Both the position numbers and the translations under genes were made by a program. Shown here piece after piece: positions 16,068 through 25,116 of a DNA stretch of 64,000 nt (position 1 is the first letter of the stretch; each line of letters begins with the position of its first letter). Location: NCBI GenBank assembly GCA_001915995.1, contig MNRO01000008.1:45142-109141 (forward strand), in the 5' to 3' direction. Under the pieces are notes generated by a model that saw nothing but the letters and a program-made list of their open reading frames with translations, did no database searches and was not told the origin of the DNA. The DNA is from Clostridium sp. 26_21. Lineage in GTDB: Bacteria > Bacillota > Clostridia > TANB77 > CAG-508.

Positions 16068-17132
16068 ATGGGAGAAAATGCAGAAAAAAGAAAAGCACTA
16101 GAAGTAGCAATGAGCCAAATAGAAAAACAATTTGGAAAAGGATCAGTAATGAAATTAGGAGAATATAAAGCAATGGAGGTAGAAGCAATACCAACAGGAG
16201 CTTTAAGTTTAGATATAGCATTAGGAATTGGAGGAGTACCAAGAGGAAGAATTATTGAAGTATTTGGACCAGAATCTTCAGGAAAAACAACATTAGCATT
16301 ACATATTATAGCAGAAGCACAAAAAATGGGAGGAGAAGCAGCATTTATTGATGCAGAGCATGCTTTAGACCCAGTATATGCAAGAAAATTAGGAGTAGAT
16401 ATAGATAATTTAATAGTATCACAACCAGATACAGGAGAGCAAGCCCTAGAAATAACAGAAGCATTAGTAAGAAGTGGTGCATTAGATGTAGTTGTAGTAG
16501 ACTCTGTTGCAGCATTAGTACCAAAGGCTGAAATAGATGGTGAAATGGGAGATTCACATATGGGGCTTCAAGCAAGATTAATGTCACAAGCATTAAGAAA
16601 ATTAGCTGGAGCAATAAATAAATCAAAAACAGTACTTATATTTATTAACCAATTAAGAGAAAAAATAGGAGTAATGTTTGGAAACCCAGAAACAACAACA
16701 GGTGGTAGAGCATTAAAATTCTATGCATCAGTAAGAATGGATATAAGAAAAACAGAAATGATGAAACAAGATGGACAAGTTATAGGAAACAGAGTAAGAG
16801 TAAAAGTTATAAAAAACAAAGTAGCTCCACCATTCAGAGAAGCAGAATTTGATGTATTATATGGAAAAGGAATATCAAAAGTTGGAAATATACTAGATAT
16901 GGCAGTCAATTTAGACATTGTAGAAAAGAGTGGCGCATGGTTTAGTTATAATGGTCAAAGAATTAGTCAAGGTAGAGAAAATGCAAAAAGATATTTAGAA
17001 GAACATCCTGATATAATGGACGAAATAGAGAAAAAAGTTAGAGATAATTTTGCAAAAGCATTTGAACAAAGTTTAGGAGAAGAACTTCCATCTGATGATG
17101 AAGAAGATACAGAACCAATAGATGAAGAGTAA
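16068..17132 (+). CDS. recA: Recombinase RecA
   Basis: 354 residues. Forms nucleoprotein filaments for homologous recombination and triggers LexA self-cleavage. Walker A GPESSGKT is at residues 67-74. Other family blocks are VVVDSVAALVPKAEIDGEMGDSHMG, the L2 loop region NQLREKIGVMFGNPETTTGG, and an acidic C-terminal tail (DDEEDTEPIDEE). AAGAAAGGA precedes the ATG. It has a strong promoter and a candidate SOS box. lexA is also in the window at 40026. Confidence 0.99.
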   Translation: MGENAEKRKALEVAMSQIEKQFGKGSVMKLGEYKAMEVEAIPTGALSLDIALGIGGVPRGRIIEVFGPESSGKTTLALHIIAEAQKMGGEAAFIDAEHALDPVYARKLGVDIDNLIVSQPDTGEQALEITEALVRSGALDVVVVDSVAALVPKAEIDGEMGDSHMGLQARLMSQALRKLAGAINKSKTVLIFINQLREKIGVMFGNPETTTGGRALKFYASVRMDIRKTEMMKQDGQVIGNRVRVKVIKNKVAPPFREAEFDVLYGKGISKVGNILDMAVNLDIVEKSGAWFSYNGQRISQGRENAKRYLEEHPDIMDEIEKKVRDNFAKAFEQSLGEELPSDDEEDTEPIDEE

Positions 17133-17154
17133 TTTTTGAATTATAAAAATCCAG

Positions 17155-17187
17155 AAAAATAGCAAGAATTTTCTTGCTATTTTTATT
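17155..17187 (+). terminator. Terminator after recA
   Basis: AAAAATAGCAAGAA / TTCTTGCTATTTTT with a 2-nt loop, continuing into T-rich sequence. Confidence 0.9.
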
Positions 17188-17244
17188 ATTATAGAATAAA
17201 ATAAGGCTAGAATTTTTACTATAGAGAAAGGAACAAAATTTATA

Positions 17245-18933
17245 ATGATTAAGAAATGGGAAATATACCAAACTAATGAAGAGAAAGTTGAAGAATTACA
17301 AAAAAAATACAAATTAAATAAATTATTATCAACATTACTTACAAATAGAGGAATAATAGAAGAAGCAGAAATAACAAAATTTTTAAATCCAAAAAGAAGT
17401 GATTTTTATGATCCATTTGGAATGCCAGATATGGAAAAAGCTGTTGAAAGAATATTAAAAGCAATAAAAGATAAAGAACAAATAATAATATATGGTGATT
17501 ATGATGTTGATGGAATTACAAGTGTAACAGTATTAAAAAGTTTTCTTGAAGAAAGAGGAATACAAGTAAATGTTTATATTCCAAACAGATTAAATGAAGG
17601 ATATGGATTAAATAAGACTGCAATGGAAGAAATAGCAAAACAAGGAAACAAATTAATGATAACAGTAGATTGTGGAATAACAGCAGTAGAAGAAGTGGAA
17701 TATGCAAAAAAATTTGGTATTGAAACAATTATAACAGATCATCATGAGCCTGCAGAAGAATTACCAAAGGCAATAGCAGTAGTAGATGCAAAGAGAAAAG
17801 ATAATAAATATGAATGCAGAAATTTAGCTGGTGTTGGAGTAGTATTTAAATTAATACAAGCATTAAGCATAAAATTAGGATTAGATCAAAAAGAATATTT
17901 AAAATATTTAGATATAGTTTGTGTTGGAACAATATCTGATATAGTACCATTAACAGATGAAAATAGAGTAATTGTAAAACTAGGATTAAAATTAGTAGAA
18001 CAAACAAAAAATTTAGGATTAAAAGAAATATTGCAAAGTTGTGGTTATTCAAAAATAAATTCAACAACAATATCATTTGGAGTAGCACCAAGAATTAATG
18101 CATGTGGAAGAATGGGACATCAAGAAGATGCGTTAAATTTATTATTATCAAAAGAAGAAAATGAAGTAAAAGAATTAACACAAAAAATTAATGAATACAA
18201 TAAAACAAGACAAGAAATAGAGAAAAATATTTATAATGAAGCTATAGAACAAATAGAAAAAGAAGAAAATGATAATAAAAATACAATAGTAGTATTTGGA
18301 AAAGGATGGCATCATGGTGTTATAGGAATAGTTTCATCAAAAATAACAGAACTATATTTTAAGCCAAGTATTTTATTATGTGAAGAAGATGGAGAATGTA
18401 AAGGTTCTGGAAGAAGTATACCTGGATTTGATTTACACGAAGCATTAATGGAATGTAATGACACAATAGATAAATTTGGTGGACATGCTATGGCAGTAGG
18501 AATAAATATAAATAAAGAAAAAATTGAGGAATTTAAAGAAAAATTTGAAAAAATAGCAAAAGAAAAAGAAATTGATAAAATAATTCCAATTTTAAATCTT
18601 GATGCAGAAATAAAACTTGATGATGTAAATAAAGAAATGGTAGACAGTCTAAAAGAACTTGAACCTTTTGGAGAAGCTAATAAAATGCCAATATTTGCAT
18701 TTAAAAACTTAAAAATAGATTCAATAAGATCTCTATCAGAGGGAAAACATTTAAGATTATCTGTAAAAGATAATAAAAATATAATTAATGCAATAGGTTT
18801 TAATATGGGGGCACTAGCAGATATTTATCGAATTGGTGATAGAGTTGATATTGCAGGAAATTTAGAAATAAATTCATTTAATGGTGTTGATAGTATTCAA
18901 ATTAATATTAAAGATATTATGAAATCAATATAA
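17245..18933 (+). CDS. recJ: Single-stranded-DNA exonuclease RecJ
   Basis: 562 residues, normal for RecJ; 5'-3' ssDNA exonuclease of recombination and mismatch repair. DHH-phosphoesterase motifs are visible: YGDYDVDGITS near residue 80, TVDCGITA near 139, TDHHEPAEELP near 162, and GGHAMAVG of the DHHA1 domain near 412. The oligonucleotide-binding C-terminal part follows. AGAAAGGA precedes the ATG. Downstream comes rel without the apt gene that often stands between them in Firmicutes. A structured element starts 3-12 bp after the stop codon. Confidence 0.96.
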   Translation: MIKKWEIYQTNEEKVEELQKKYKLNKLLSTLLTNRGIIEEAEITKFLNPKRSDFYDPFGMPDMEKAVERILKAIKDKEQIIIYGDYDVDGITSVTVLKSFLEERGIQVNVYIPNRLNEGYGLNKTAMEEIAKQGNKLMITVDCGITAVEEVEYAKKFGIETIITDHHEPAEELPKAIAVVDAKRKDNKYECRNLAGVGVVFKLIQALSIKLGLDQKEYLKYLDIVCVGTISDIVPLTDENRVIVKLGLKLVEQTKNLGLKEILQSCGYSKINSTTISFGVAPRINACGRMGHQEDALNLLLSKEENEVKELTQKINEYNKTRQEIEKNIYNEAIEQIEKEENDNKNTIVVFGKGWHHGVIGIVSSKITELYFKPSILLCEEDGECKGSGRSIPGFDLHEALMECNDTIDKFGGHAMAVGININKEKIEEFKEKFEKIAKEKEIDKIIPILNLDAEIKLDDVNKEMVDSLKELEPFGEANKMPIFAFKNLKIDSIRSLSEGKHLRLSVKDNKNIINAIGFNMGALADIYRIGDRVDIAGNLEINSFNGVDSIQINIKDIMKSI

Positions 18934-18935
18934 AA

Positions 18936-19109
18936 ACTAAAAAATATAAGCTTTGCATGAAATGACGAATGCGCATGAAAAAATTTTAGAAATTCTATGT
19001 AATTTTATGGAAAGAGTTCACTTTAGTGGAAGGGTGCCATAAAATAAATTAGAATTTCTTAAATTTTGTAATAAGTTGAGGAATGTAATAAAAAGCTTAT
19101 ATTTTTAGT
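18936..19109 (+). ncRNA. Structured intergenic element, copy 2
   Basis: Second copy of the element at 15776-15930. The core, 18945-19086, is 94% identical to copy 1. The outer stem is longer here: ACTAAAAAATATAAGCTTT (18936-18954) pairs with AAAGCTTATATTTTTAGT (19092-19109) with one bulged base. The main stem is 18980-18996 with 19051-19067; the apical stem is 19002-19010 with 19037-19045. Changes relative to copy 1 keep pairing: C18951-G19095 for T-A, A18980-T19067 for G-C, and T19000-A19048 for C-G. It sits between recJ and rel in the same orientation, right behind a stop codon. Confidence 0.75.
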
Positions 19110-19148
19110 TATTAATTTAGAATTATATATAAAATTTTTATAAAAGGC

Positions 19149-19177
19149 TTTAAATTTAAAACAAAAAGATGTAAAAT
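19149..19177 (+). promoter_or_regulatory. Possible promoter of rel
   Basis: TTTAAA (19149-19154), a 17-bp spacer and TAAAAT (19172-19177). It is a weak match in a very AT-rich stretch. Confidence 0.35.
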
Positions 19178-19213
19178 GTGAAAGAAAAAAAATAAATCAA
19201 TGGGGGGATTTAT

Positions 19214-21427
19214 ATGGCAGAAAATCATACAATAAAAGAGATTATTGAAAGAGTAAAAAAGAACAAAAGATGGCCAGATGTAAAACTAATACAAAAAGCA
19301 TATAACTATGCTTTAGAAAAACATGGAACACAACTAAGAAAATCAGGTGAACCATATATAATACACCCAACAAATGTAGCATATACGATTGCTGAACTTG
19401 GACTAGATGAACAAACAATATGTGCAGCACTCTTGCATGATGTAGTAGAAGATACAGAGGTAACATATGAAGATATAGAAAGAGAATTTGGAAAAGAAAT
19501 TGCAGATATGGTTGATGGTGTTACAAAATTAAAACAAATAGGACATGCATCAATTGAAGAAAATCAAGTAGAAAATTATAGAAAAATGTTCTTAGCAATG
19601 GGAAAAGACATAAGAGTAATAATCATAAAGTTAGCAGATAGATTACACAATATGAGAACATTAGAATTTTTAAGAAGAGATAGACAAATAGCAATATCAA
19701 CAGAAACAATGCAATTATATGCACCATTAGCAAACAGACTTGGTCTATATTCAATGAAATGGGAATTAGAAGATTTAAGCTTTAAATATTTATATCCAAA
19801 AGAATATGAAGAGTTAATAAAAGGAATAGAGCAAAAAAGAGAAGAAAGACTAAGATTTATTGAGAAAATAATGGATGACATAAGACAACAATTGAAAAAG
19901 GAACATATTGAGGCAGAAGTTACAGGAAGAGCAAAACATTTATATAGTATATATAGAAAAATGCAAAGAGACAATAAAACATTAGATCAAATATATGACC
20001 TATTTGCATTAAGAATAATAGTAAATTCTGTAAAAGACTGTTATGCGGCATTAGGTGTAGTACATGAAATGTATAGTCCAATGCCAGGAAGATTTAAAGA
20101 TTATATAGCAGTTCCAAAAACAAATATGTATCAATCAATACATACAACATTATTAGGAGAAAAAGGAACACCATTTGAAGTACAAATACGTACATGGGAT
20201 ATGCATAGAATTGCTGAATATGGTATTGCTGCACATTGGGCATATAAAGAAGCAAATTATGGAAGTAGAAAAGGACAAAAAGTAGTAAAAGTACAAGATG
20301 ATAAATTAGCATGGCTTAGAGAAACACTAGAATGGCAACAAGAAATGCAAGATCCACAACAATTCTTAGAAACACTAAAAACAGAATTATTTGAAGACGA
20401 AGTATATGTATTCACACCAAAGGGAGCAATAAAAGTATTACCAAGAGGTGCAACACCAATAGATTTTGCATATAATATTCATGCTGAAATTGGAAATAAA
20501 ATGGTTGGAGCCAAAATCAACAGTAAAATGGTTCCAATAATAACACCAATAAAAAATGGAGATATCGTAGAAATTTTAACATCAGATAATTCTAAAGGTC
20601 CAAGTATGGATTGGTTAAAATTTGTAAAAAGTACATCTGCAAAAAGCAAAATAAATTCTTGGTTTAAAAAAGAAAAAAGAGAAGAAAATATAGAAAAAGG
20701 AAAAGACTTAATTGAAAAAGAATTAAAAAGAATTGGAATTTCATATGCAGAACTTTTCAAAACAGATTATATAAATCCAATGTTAGAAAGATATAAATAT
20801 AAAAATTTAGATGAAATGTATTTAGCAGTTGGATTTGGAGCAATTACAGCAAACAGAATAATTGCAAGAATGTTAATAGAATATAGAAAAGAACATAAAG
20901 AAGAGCCAAAAATAGAAGAAAAAATAGAAGAACTTGCAAAAAATAAAATAGATAATACAAAAGTATCTGATTCAGGTGTTATTGTAAAAGGAATTGATAA
21001 TTGTTTAGTAAAATTATCAAAATGTTGTAATCCATTACCAGGAGACGAAATAATAGGATATATAACAAAAGGTAGAGGAGTATCTGTTCATAGAAAAGAT
21101 TGTCCAAATGTTGCAGATTTATTAAAAGAGCAAAACAGAATAATAGATGTAAAATGGTATAATGATGAGAAAAAGAGTTCATATACTGTTGAAATTGAGA
21201 TATTTGCAAATGATAGAAATGGATTATTAGGAGATATAGTACAAAAATTAAATGACTCAAAAGTAAGATTAATAAGTGTAAATGCAAAAGCAACAAAAGA
21301 AAGAATTGCTATAACAGAAGTTACACTAGAAGTAGATAGTGTAGAAAGTTTAAATAAAGTAATAAGAGAATTACGTAAAATAGATAGTGTATATGAAGTA
21401 AGTAGAAAAAACAAAATGAAGGAATAA
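19214..21427 (+). CDS. rel: Bifunctional (p)ppGpp synthetase/hydrolase Rel
   Basis: 737 residues, full length for the long RelA/SpoT homologues. It makes and degrades the stringent-response alarmone. The N-terminal HD hydrolase domain has His51, His75-Asp76 (HDVVEDTE) and KLADRLHNMRTL. The synthetase domain shows RIIVNSVKDCYAALGVVH and GRFKDYIAVPKTNMYQSIHTT. A TGS domain (VYVFTPKGAIKVLPRGATPIDFAY) is near 395 and a C-terminal zinc-finger/ACT region (KCCNPLPGDEIIGYITKGRGVSVHRKDC as consecutive blocks) follows near 600. GGGGGGA precedes the ATG. The hydrolase gene starts 12 bp downstream. Confidence 0.98.
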   Translation: MAENHTIKEIIERVKKNKRWPDVKLIQKAYNYALEKHGTQLRKSGEPYIIHPTNVAYTIAELGLDEQTICAALLHDVVEDTEVTYEDIEREFGKEIADMVDGVTKLKQIGHASIEENQVENYRKMFLAMGKDIRVIIIKLADRLHNMRTLEFLRRDRQIAISTETMQLYAPLANRLGLYSMKWELEDLSFKYLYPKEYEELIKGIEQKREERLRFIEKIMDDIRQQLKKEHIEAEVTGRAKHLYSIYRKMQRDNKTLDQIYDLFALRIIVNSVKDCYAALGVVHEMYSPMPGRFKDYIAVPKTNMYQSIHTTLLGEKGTPFEVQIRTWDMHRIAEYGIAAHWAYKEANYGSRKGQKVVKVQDDKLAWLRETLEWQQEMQDPQQFLETLKTELFEDEVYVFTPKGAIKVLPRGATPIDFAYNIHAEIGNKMVGAKINSKMVPIITPIKNGDIVEILTSDNSKGPSMDWLKFVKSTSAKSKINSWFKKEKREENIEKGKDLIEKELKRIGISYAELFKTDYINPMLERYKYKNLDEMYLAVGFGAITANRIIARMLIEYRKEHKEEPKIEEKIEELAKNKIDNTKVSDSGVIVKGIDNCLVKLSKCCNPLPGDEIIGYITKGRGVSVHRKDCPNVADLLKEQNRIIDVKWYNDEKKSSYTVEIEIFANDRNGLLGDIVQKLNDSKVRLISVNAKATKERIAITEVTLEVDSVESLNKVIRELRKIDSVYEVSRKNKMKE

Positions 21428-21439
21428 GGGGAGAAAAAA

Positions 21440-22087
21440 ATGATATTAAAAGAACTAAGGATAGACTCATGGGTTGGAGATGTAACAAATTGTTATATTG
21501 TACAAGACGAGAAATCAAAAGAAACAATGGTAATAGATCCTGCGGGAGATGTTGACAAAATTGTAGAAATGTTAGATATATTAAATGCCAATTTAAAATA
21601 TATTTATTTAACACATTGTCATGGAGACCATATTGGAGGAGTAAAAGAATTAAAAGAAAGAAAAGGTGGAAAAATATTAGCACATAGAAATACAGCAGAA
21701 AATTTATTAGATCCTAACATAAGTTTAACAACATATATAGGACTTGATGGATTAGTTATTAAAGTTGATTCAAGAGTTGATGATGGAGATTTAATACATT
21801 TAGGAAATCTTGAATTTAGAGTAATACACACACCAGGGCATACTTCAGGAGGTTCTTGTTTATATTGTGAAGAAGAAAAATTATTATTTTCAGGAGACAC
21901 ATTATTTAGAGGAACTTGGGGAAGAACAGATGTACCAACAGGAAATTTTGAAGATGTTATAAATTCAATTACCAAAAAACTAATGATATTACCAGATGAA
22001 ACAATTGTATATCCAGGGCATGGTAAAAGTACAATGATAAGAGAAGAAAAGCCAATTTATTTAGAACTAAAACCAAGATTATTATAG
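21440..22087 (+). CDS. Metallo-beta-lactamase-fold hydrolase (glyoxalase II-like)
   Basis: 215 residues, usual for the YcbL-type branch. The metal ligands are in THCHGDHIGG (residues 58-67), HTPGHTSGGS, FSGDTLFRGTWGRTD and YPGHGKST. Substrate cannot be read from the sequence; related enzymes act on thioesters such as S-lactoyl conjugates. GGGGAGA precedes the ATG and it follows rel by 12 bp, so it is likely co-transcribed. A recJ-rel-hydrolase order is common in Clostridia. Confidence 0.9.
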   Translation: MILKELRIDSWVGDVTNCYIVQDEKSKETMVIDPAGDVDKIVEMLDILNANLKYIYLTHCHGDHIGGVKELKERKGGKILAHRNTAENLLDPNISLTTYIGLDGLVIKVDSRVDDGDLIHLGNLEFRVIHTPGHTSGGSCLYCEEEKLLFSGDTLFRGTWGRTDVPTGNFEDVINSITKKLMILPDETIVYPGHGKSTMIREEKPIYLELKPRLL

Positions 22088-22151
22088 TTCTAAAATACTT
22101 GTAACAAACATATAATATATATAAGAGAAATTCAAAAGAAGGGTATGTTAT

Positions 22152-23321
22152 ATGTTTAATGTTACAATAATAAATGCAAAAAGTTCAATTAAAAAAGTAG
22201 CAATATTAATAATAACTTTAATATTGCTTTTTATTATTACAAAGTTTATGCAAAATTTAAAATCAAAAGAAATCTTTAGAATAAATATATCTAATAAATT
22301 AGTAAAATGTTTAAATAATGAAATACCTGCTATAAATGAAATTGTTTCAAAATCAAATACAACAATAAAAGAGGAAAATGAGGAAGATACAAAAGATTTT
22401 TCAGAAAGAATATTAGGTGTTGAACTTTCTAAATTAAAAGAAAGTGAAAAAATAGAAGAAAATTTAGTAGAAACACCAAGTGAAAATATAGAAAATAAGC
22501 CTGTTGAAGAAGAAAAAGATGATAATGAATCAAATGTAGATGTAAGTAATATACTAGAAAATGTAGAAACACAAATAGTAACCCAAAATTCAATATCAGA
22601 AAGCTTTAACAATGAAATAAATGGTGTAAAAATAAAAAATGAAACATCATTTGATATAACAGATGATATTGTGAATACAGAATTAGACATAAACAAAAAT
22701 AATATATTAATATTTCACACACACACATGTGAAAGTTATACACCAAGTGAAACATATCCATATGAACAAACAGGAAATTTTAGAACAACAGATTTAAATT
22801 ATACTGTTGCAAGATTAGGAGATGAACTTACAAATTATTTACTTGGATTTGGATTTAATGTAAATCATGACAAAACATATCATGATTATCCTGCATATAC
22901 AGGCTCATATACTAGATCATTAGAAAGTGTAAAAAAAGATTTGCAAGAAAATCCGAGTGATATAATAATAGATTTACATAGAGATGCAATTGGAAGTAAA
23001 AGTAATTATGATCCAAGTGTTAAAATAGGTGATGATGTTGCATCACAATTAATGTTTGTAATAGGAACAAATGGAGGAGGATTATATCATCCCAATTGGC
23101 AAAACAATCTTAGATTTGCAATAAAAGTTCAAGAAATTGCAAATGAAATGTATCCAGGATTATTTAAACCAATGATAGTAAGAAATTCAAGATATAATCA
23201 ACATTTAGGAAAAGCAGCAGTAATAATAGAAGTTGGTTCAACAGGAAATACATTAGAACAAAGTTTAACAAGTATGAAATATTTAGCAAAAGTATTTGAA
23301 AAAATAAAGAGTCCCAATTAA
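22152..23321 (+). CDS. spoIIP: Stage II sporulation protein P
   Basis: 389 residues. An N-terminal membrane anchor (about residues 15-32) is followed by an acidic low-complexity linker (about 60-135). The SpoIIP amidase/endopeptidase domain follows, with IFHTHTCESYTPS, DLHRDAIGS and IIEVGSTGNTLEQ. In the family the His and Glu residues of these motifs coordinate zinc. The protein degrades septal peptidoglycan with SpoIID during engulfment in the mother cell. Upstream, CATATAAT (22109-22116) resembles a sigma-E -10, but I find no convincing -35. The stop codon lies in the left arm of a terminator. Confidence 0.94.
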   Translation: MFNVTIINAKSSIKKVAILIITLILLFIITKFMQNLKSKEIFRINISNKLVKCLNNEIPAINEIVSKSNTTIKEENEEDTKDFSERILGVELSKLKESEKIEENLVETPSENIENKPVEEEKDDNESNVDVSNILENVETQIVTQNSISESFNNEINGVKIKNETSFDITDDIVNTELDINKNNILIFHTHTCESYTPSETYPYEQTGNFRTTDLNYTVARLGDELTNYLLGFGFNVNHDKTYHDYPAYTGSYTRSLESVKKDLQENPSDIIIDLHRDAIGSKSNYDPSVKIGDDVASQLMFVIGTNGGGLYHPNWQNNLRFAIKVQEIANEMYPGLFKPMIVRNSRYNQHLGKAAVIIEVGSTGNTLEQSLTSMKYLAKVFEKIKSPN

Positions 23322-23344
23322 AGCAAATTTAGTTGGGACTTTTA
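23310..23344. terminator. Bidirectional terminator holding two stop codons
   Basis: A 13-bp stem (AGTCCCAATTAAA, 23310-23322, with TTTAGTTGGGACT, 23328-23340) with loop GCAAA. The stop codon of spoIIP (23319-23321) and that of the convergent small gene (23329-23331) lie opposite each other and pair in the stem. Confidence 0.9.
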
Positions 23345-23454
23345 TAATATGCACATTCAGAATTAGAGCATATTATTATATTAGAAATAATATCATAAGA
23401 ACATTTTCCATCTTTTTGATAAACACAATCTAAACAACAATTGATATTTGTCAA
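23329..23454 (-). CDS. Small Cys-rich protein (41 aa)
   Basis: A TTG start at 23454 is preceded on the minus strand by AAGAGGTG, a good ribosome site. The product is 41 residues with six cysteines (INCCLDCVYQKDGKCSYD and ICSNSECAYYKSPN as blocks). The spacing of CxxC pairs suggests metal binding. It resembles the short Cys-rich clostridial proteins of the DUF1540 kind, but the match is by eye only. It runs convergently to spoIIP and shares its terminator, so both proteins end in KSPN. Confidence 0.7.
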   Translation of the reverse strand: MTNINCCLDCVYQKDGKCSYDIISNIIICSNSECAYYKSPN

Positions 23455-23573
23455 AGATATCACCTCTTACTAAAATAGTATAAACAAAAGTGAAAAAAAT
23501 ATTCAAAAAAGTAATAAAATAAATTAAATGTCCATATAAATTAATAAACAAAAATATATAGGAGGTTATTCAT

Positions 23574-25115
23574 ATGGATATAACAAAAGAAACTATAAAA
23601 ATTAATAAGATAATTTGTGAGAAAAAAGAACAAATAGTGGTTCAAGGAGATATGATAGTTCCAGACTCAAAACCAGATATATTAAATACAATTAATACAG
23701 ATGGAAATATCTGTATATATAAAAAAGAAGTTATGGACGGAAAATTAAGATTAGAAGGAAATATTGTTTCATATATAATGTATTTAGCAGATGGAGATAA
23801 AAATAATTTAAGAGGATTAAATACAACACTTGATTTTTCAGAAACAATAGTTGTTCCAGAATTACAAATAGGAATGATTGTTGATATTGAACCAAATATA
23901 AAAAATTTTGAATGTAAAGTAATAAATGGAAGAAAAATAGGAATAAAGGCAAATGTGGAAATTTCAATAAGAATACGTTTACCTGAAGAAGCGGAAATAA
24001 CAACAAATGTAAATGATGTTAATATGCAAATTTTAAGTAAAAAAGAAAAAATAAATTCATTATTATGTGAAGGAAATAATAAAACATATGTAAAAGAAAA
24101 TGTAGCAATTCCAAACACAGACAATTTAGCAGAGATATTAAATGCAACAATAAGTTTAATTGATAAAGATATAAAAATAAGTTATAACAAAATACTTGCA
24201 AAATCAGAAATAGAATTAAAACTTGTGTATTTAACAGATGATGGAAGAATTTGTAAAACAATAGGCAGAGTTCCATTAGTTGGTTTTATAGATATGCCAG
24301 ATATCAAAGAAGAAAATATATGTGATACAACATATTTAATAAAAAATTTAATAATAAAACCAAATTCAATAGAAGAACATACAGTTTATTTAGAGGTCGA
24401 AGTTGAGATAAATTGTATTTCATATGAAGAAAAAGAAATACAAGTAATACAAGATTTATATTGCCCAGGCGAAAAAGTAAATTATGATTTAAAAACATTA
24501 AAAACAACATCAGATAGAAAAACATTGAAAAATATATGTCAAATAAGAGAAAAAGTAAATATGACTGAAATTGGAAATGGAGAAATTATAAATACATCAA
24601 TACGAACATCTATAAACAAAGAAAATAGATTAAGTGGAAAAATAGTTTTAGAAGGAGAGATGGAAGTAAATTTAATATATACAGATACATCAACAATAGG
24701 AGTAAATAGTAAAACAATAACAATACCATTTACTCAAACAATAGAAGGAGTAGAAAACAATTGTAATATAACTACAAGAATAGAAGTTGGAACACAAGAA
24801 TTTATAAATCAGAGTGGAATAATTGATGCAAATGTAGATTTAAATTTTGAAACATTGACATATAGAAATGTTGAGATACCAGCAATTAATAATATAACAG
24901 AAGAAATTGAAGATGATTTAGAAGATTATAGTGTTATAATATATGTTGTAAAAGATGGAGATACATTATGGAAAATTGCTAAAAAACATGGAAGTACAGT
25001 TGATGACATAGTTAGAGTAAATGGAATTGAAAATCCTGATAAAATTAATATTGGAGAAAAAATATATATACCTAAATATGTACTAAAAAGAGCAAAAGAT
25101 CCAATAGTAATATAA
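23574..25115 (+). CDS. SPOCS (DUF3794) and LysM protein, spore envelope
   Basis: 513 residues. The N-terminal two thirds hold repeated SPOCS/DUF3794 units (KEQIVVQGDMIVPDSKPDIL, then VPLVGFIDMPDIKEENICDT and later CPGEKVNYDLKTL). The C-terminus is a LysM domain at about 465-508 (YVVKDGDTLWKIAKKHGSTV, INIGEKIYIP) that binds peptidoglycan. This architecture occurs in clostridial spore coat or cortex proteins. GGAGG precedes the ATG. CATATAAAT (23534-23542) resembles a sigma-E -10, without a clear -35. yunB follows after one base. Confidence 0.88.
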   Translation: MDITKETIKINKIICEKKEQIVVQGDMIVPDSKPDILNTINTDGNICIYKKEVMDGKLRLEGNIVSYIMYLADGDKNNLRGLNTTLDFSETIVVPELQIGMIVDIEPNIKNFECKVINGRKIGIKANVEISIRIRLPEEAEITTNVNDVNMQILSKKEKINSLLCEGNNKTYVKENVAIPNTDNLAEILNATISLIDKDIKISYNKILAKSEIELKLVYLTDDGRICKTIGRVPLVGFIDMPDIKEENICDTTYLIKNLIIKPNSIEEHTVYLEVEVEINCISYEEKEIQVIQDLYCPGEKVNYDLKTLKTTSDRKTLKNICQIREKVNMTEIGNGEIINTSIRTSINKENRLSGKIVLEGEMEVNLIYTDTSTIGVNSKTITIPFTQTIEGVENNCNITTRIEVGTQEFINQSGIIDANVDLNFETLTYRNVEIPAINNITEEIEDDLEDYSVIIYVVKDGDTLWKIAKKHGSTVDDIVRVNGIENPDKINIGEKIYIPKYVLKRAKDPIVI

Positions 25116-25116
25116 T

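Noticed and set aside
22091..22116. Sigma-E promoter of spoIIP.
   Set aside because: CATATAAT fits the -10, but no -35 at the right spacing was found, so it is mentioned only in the gene entry.
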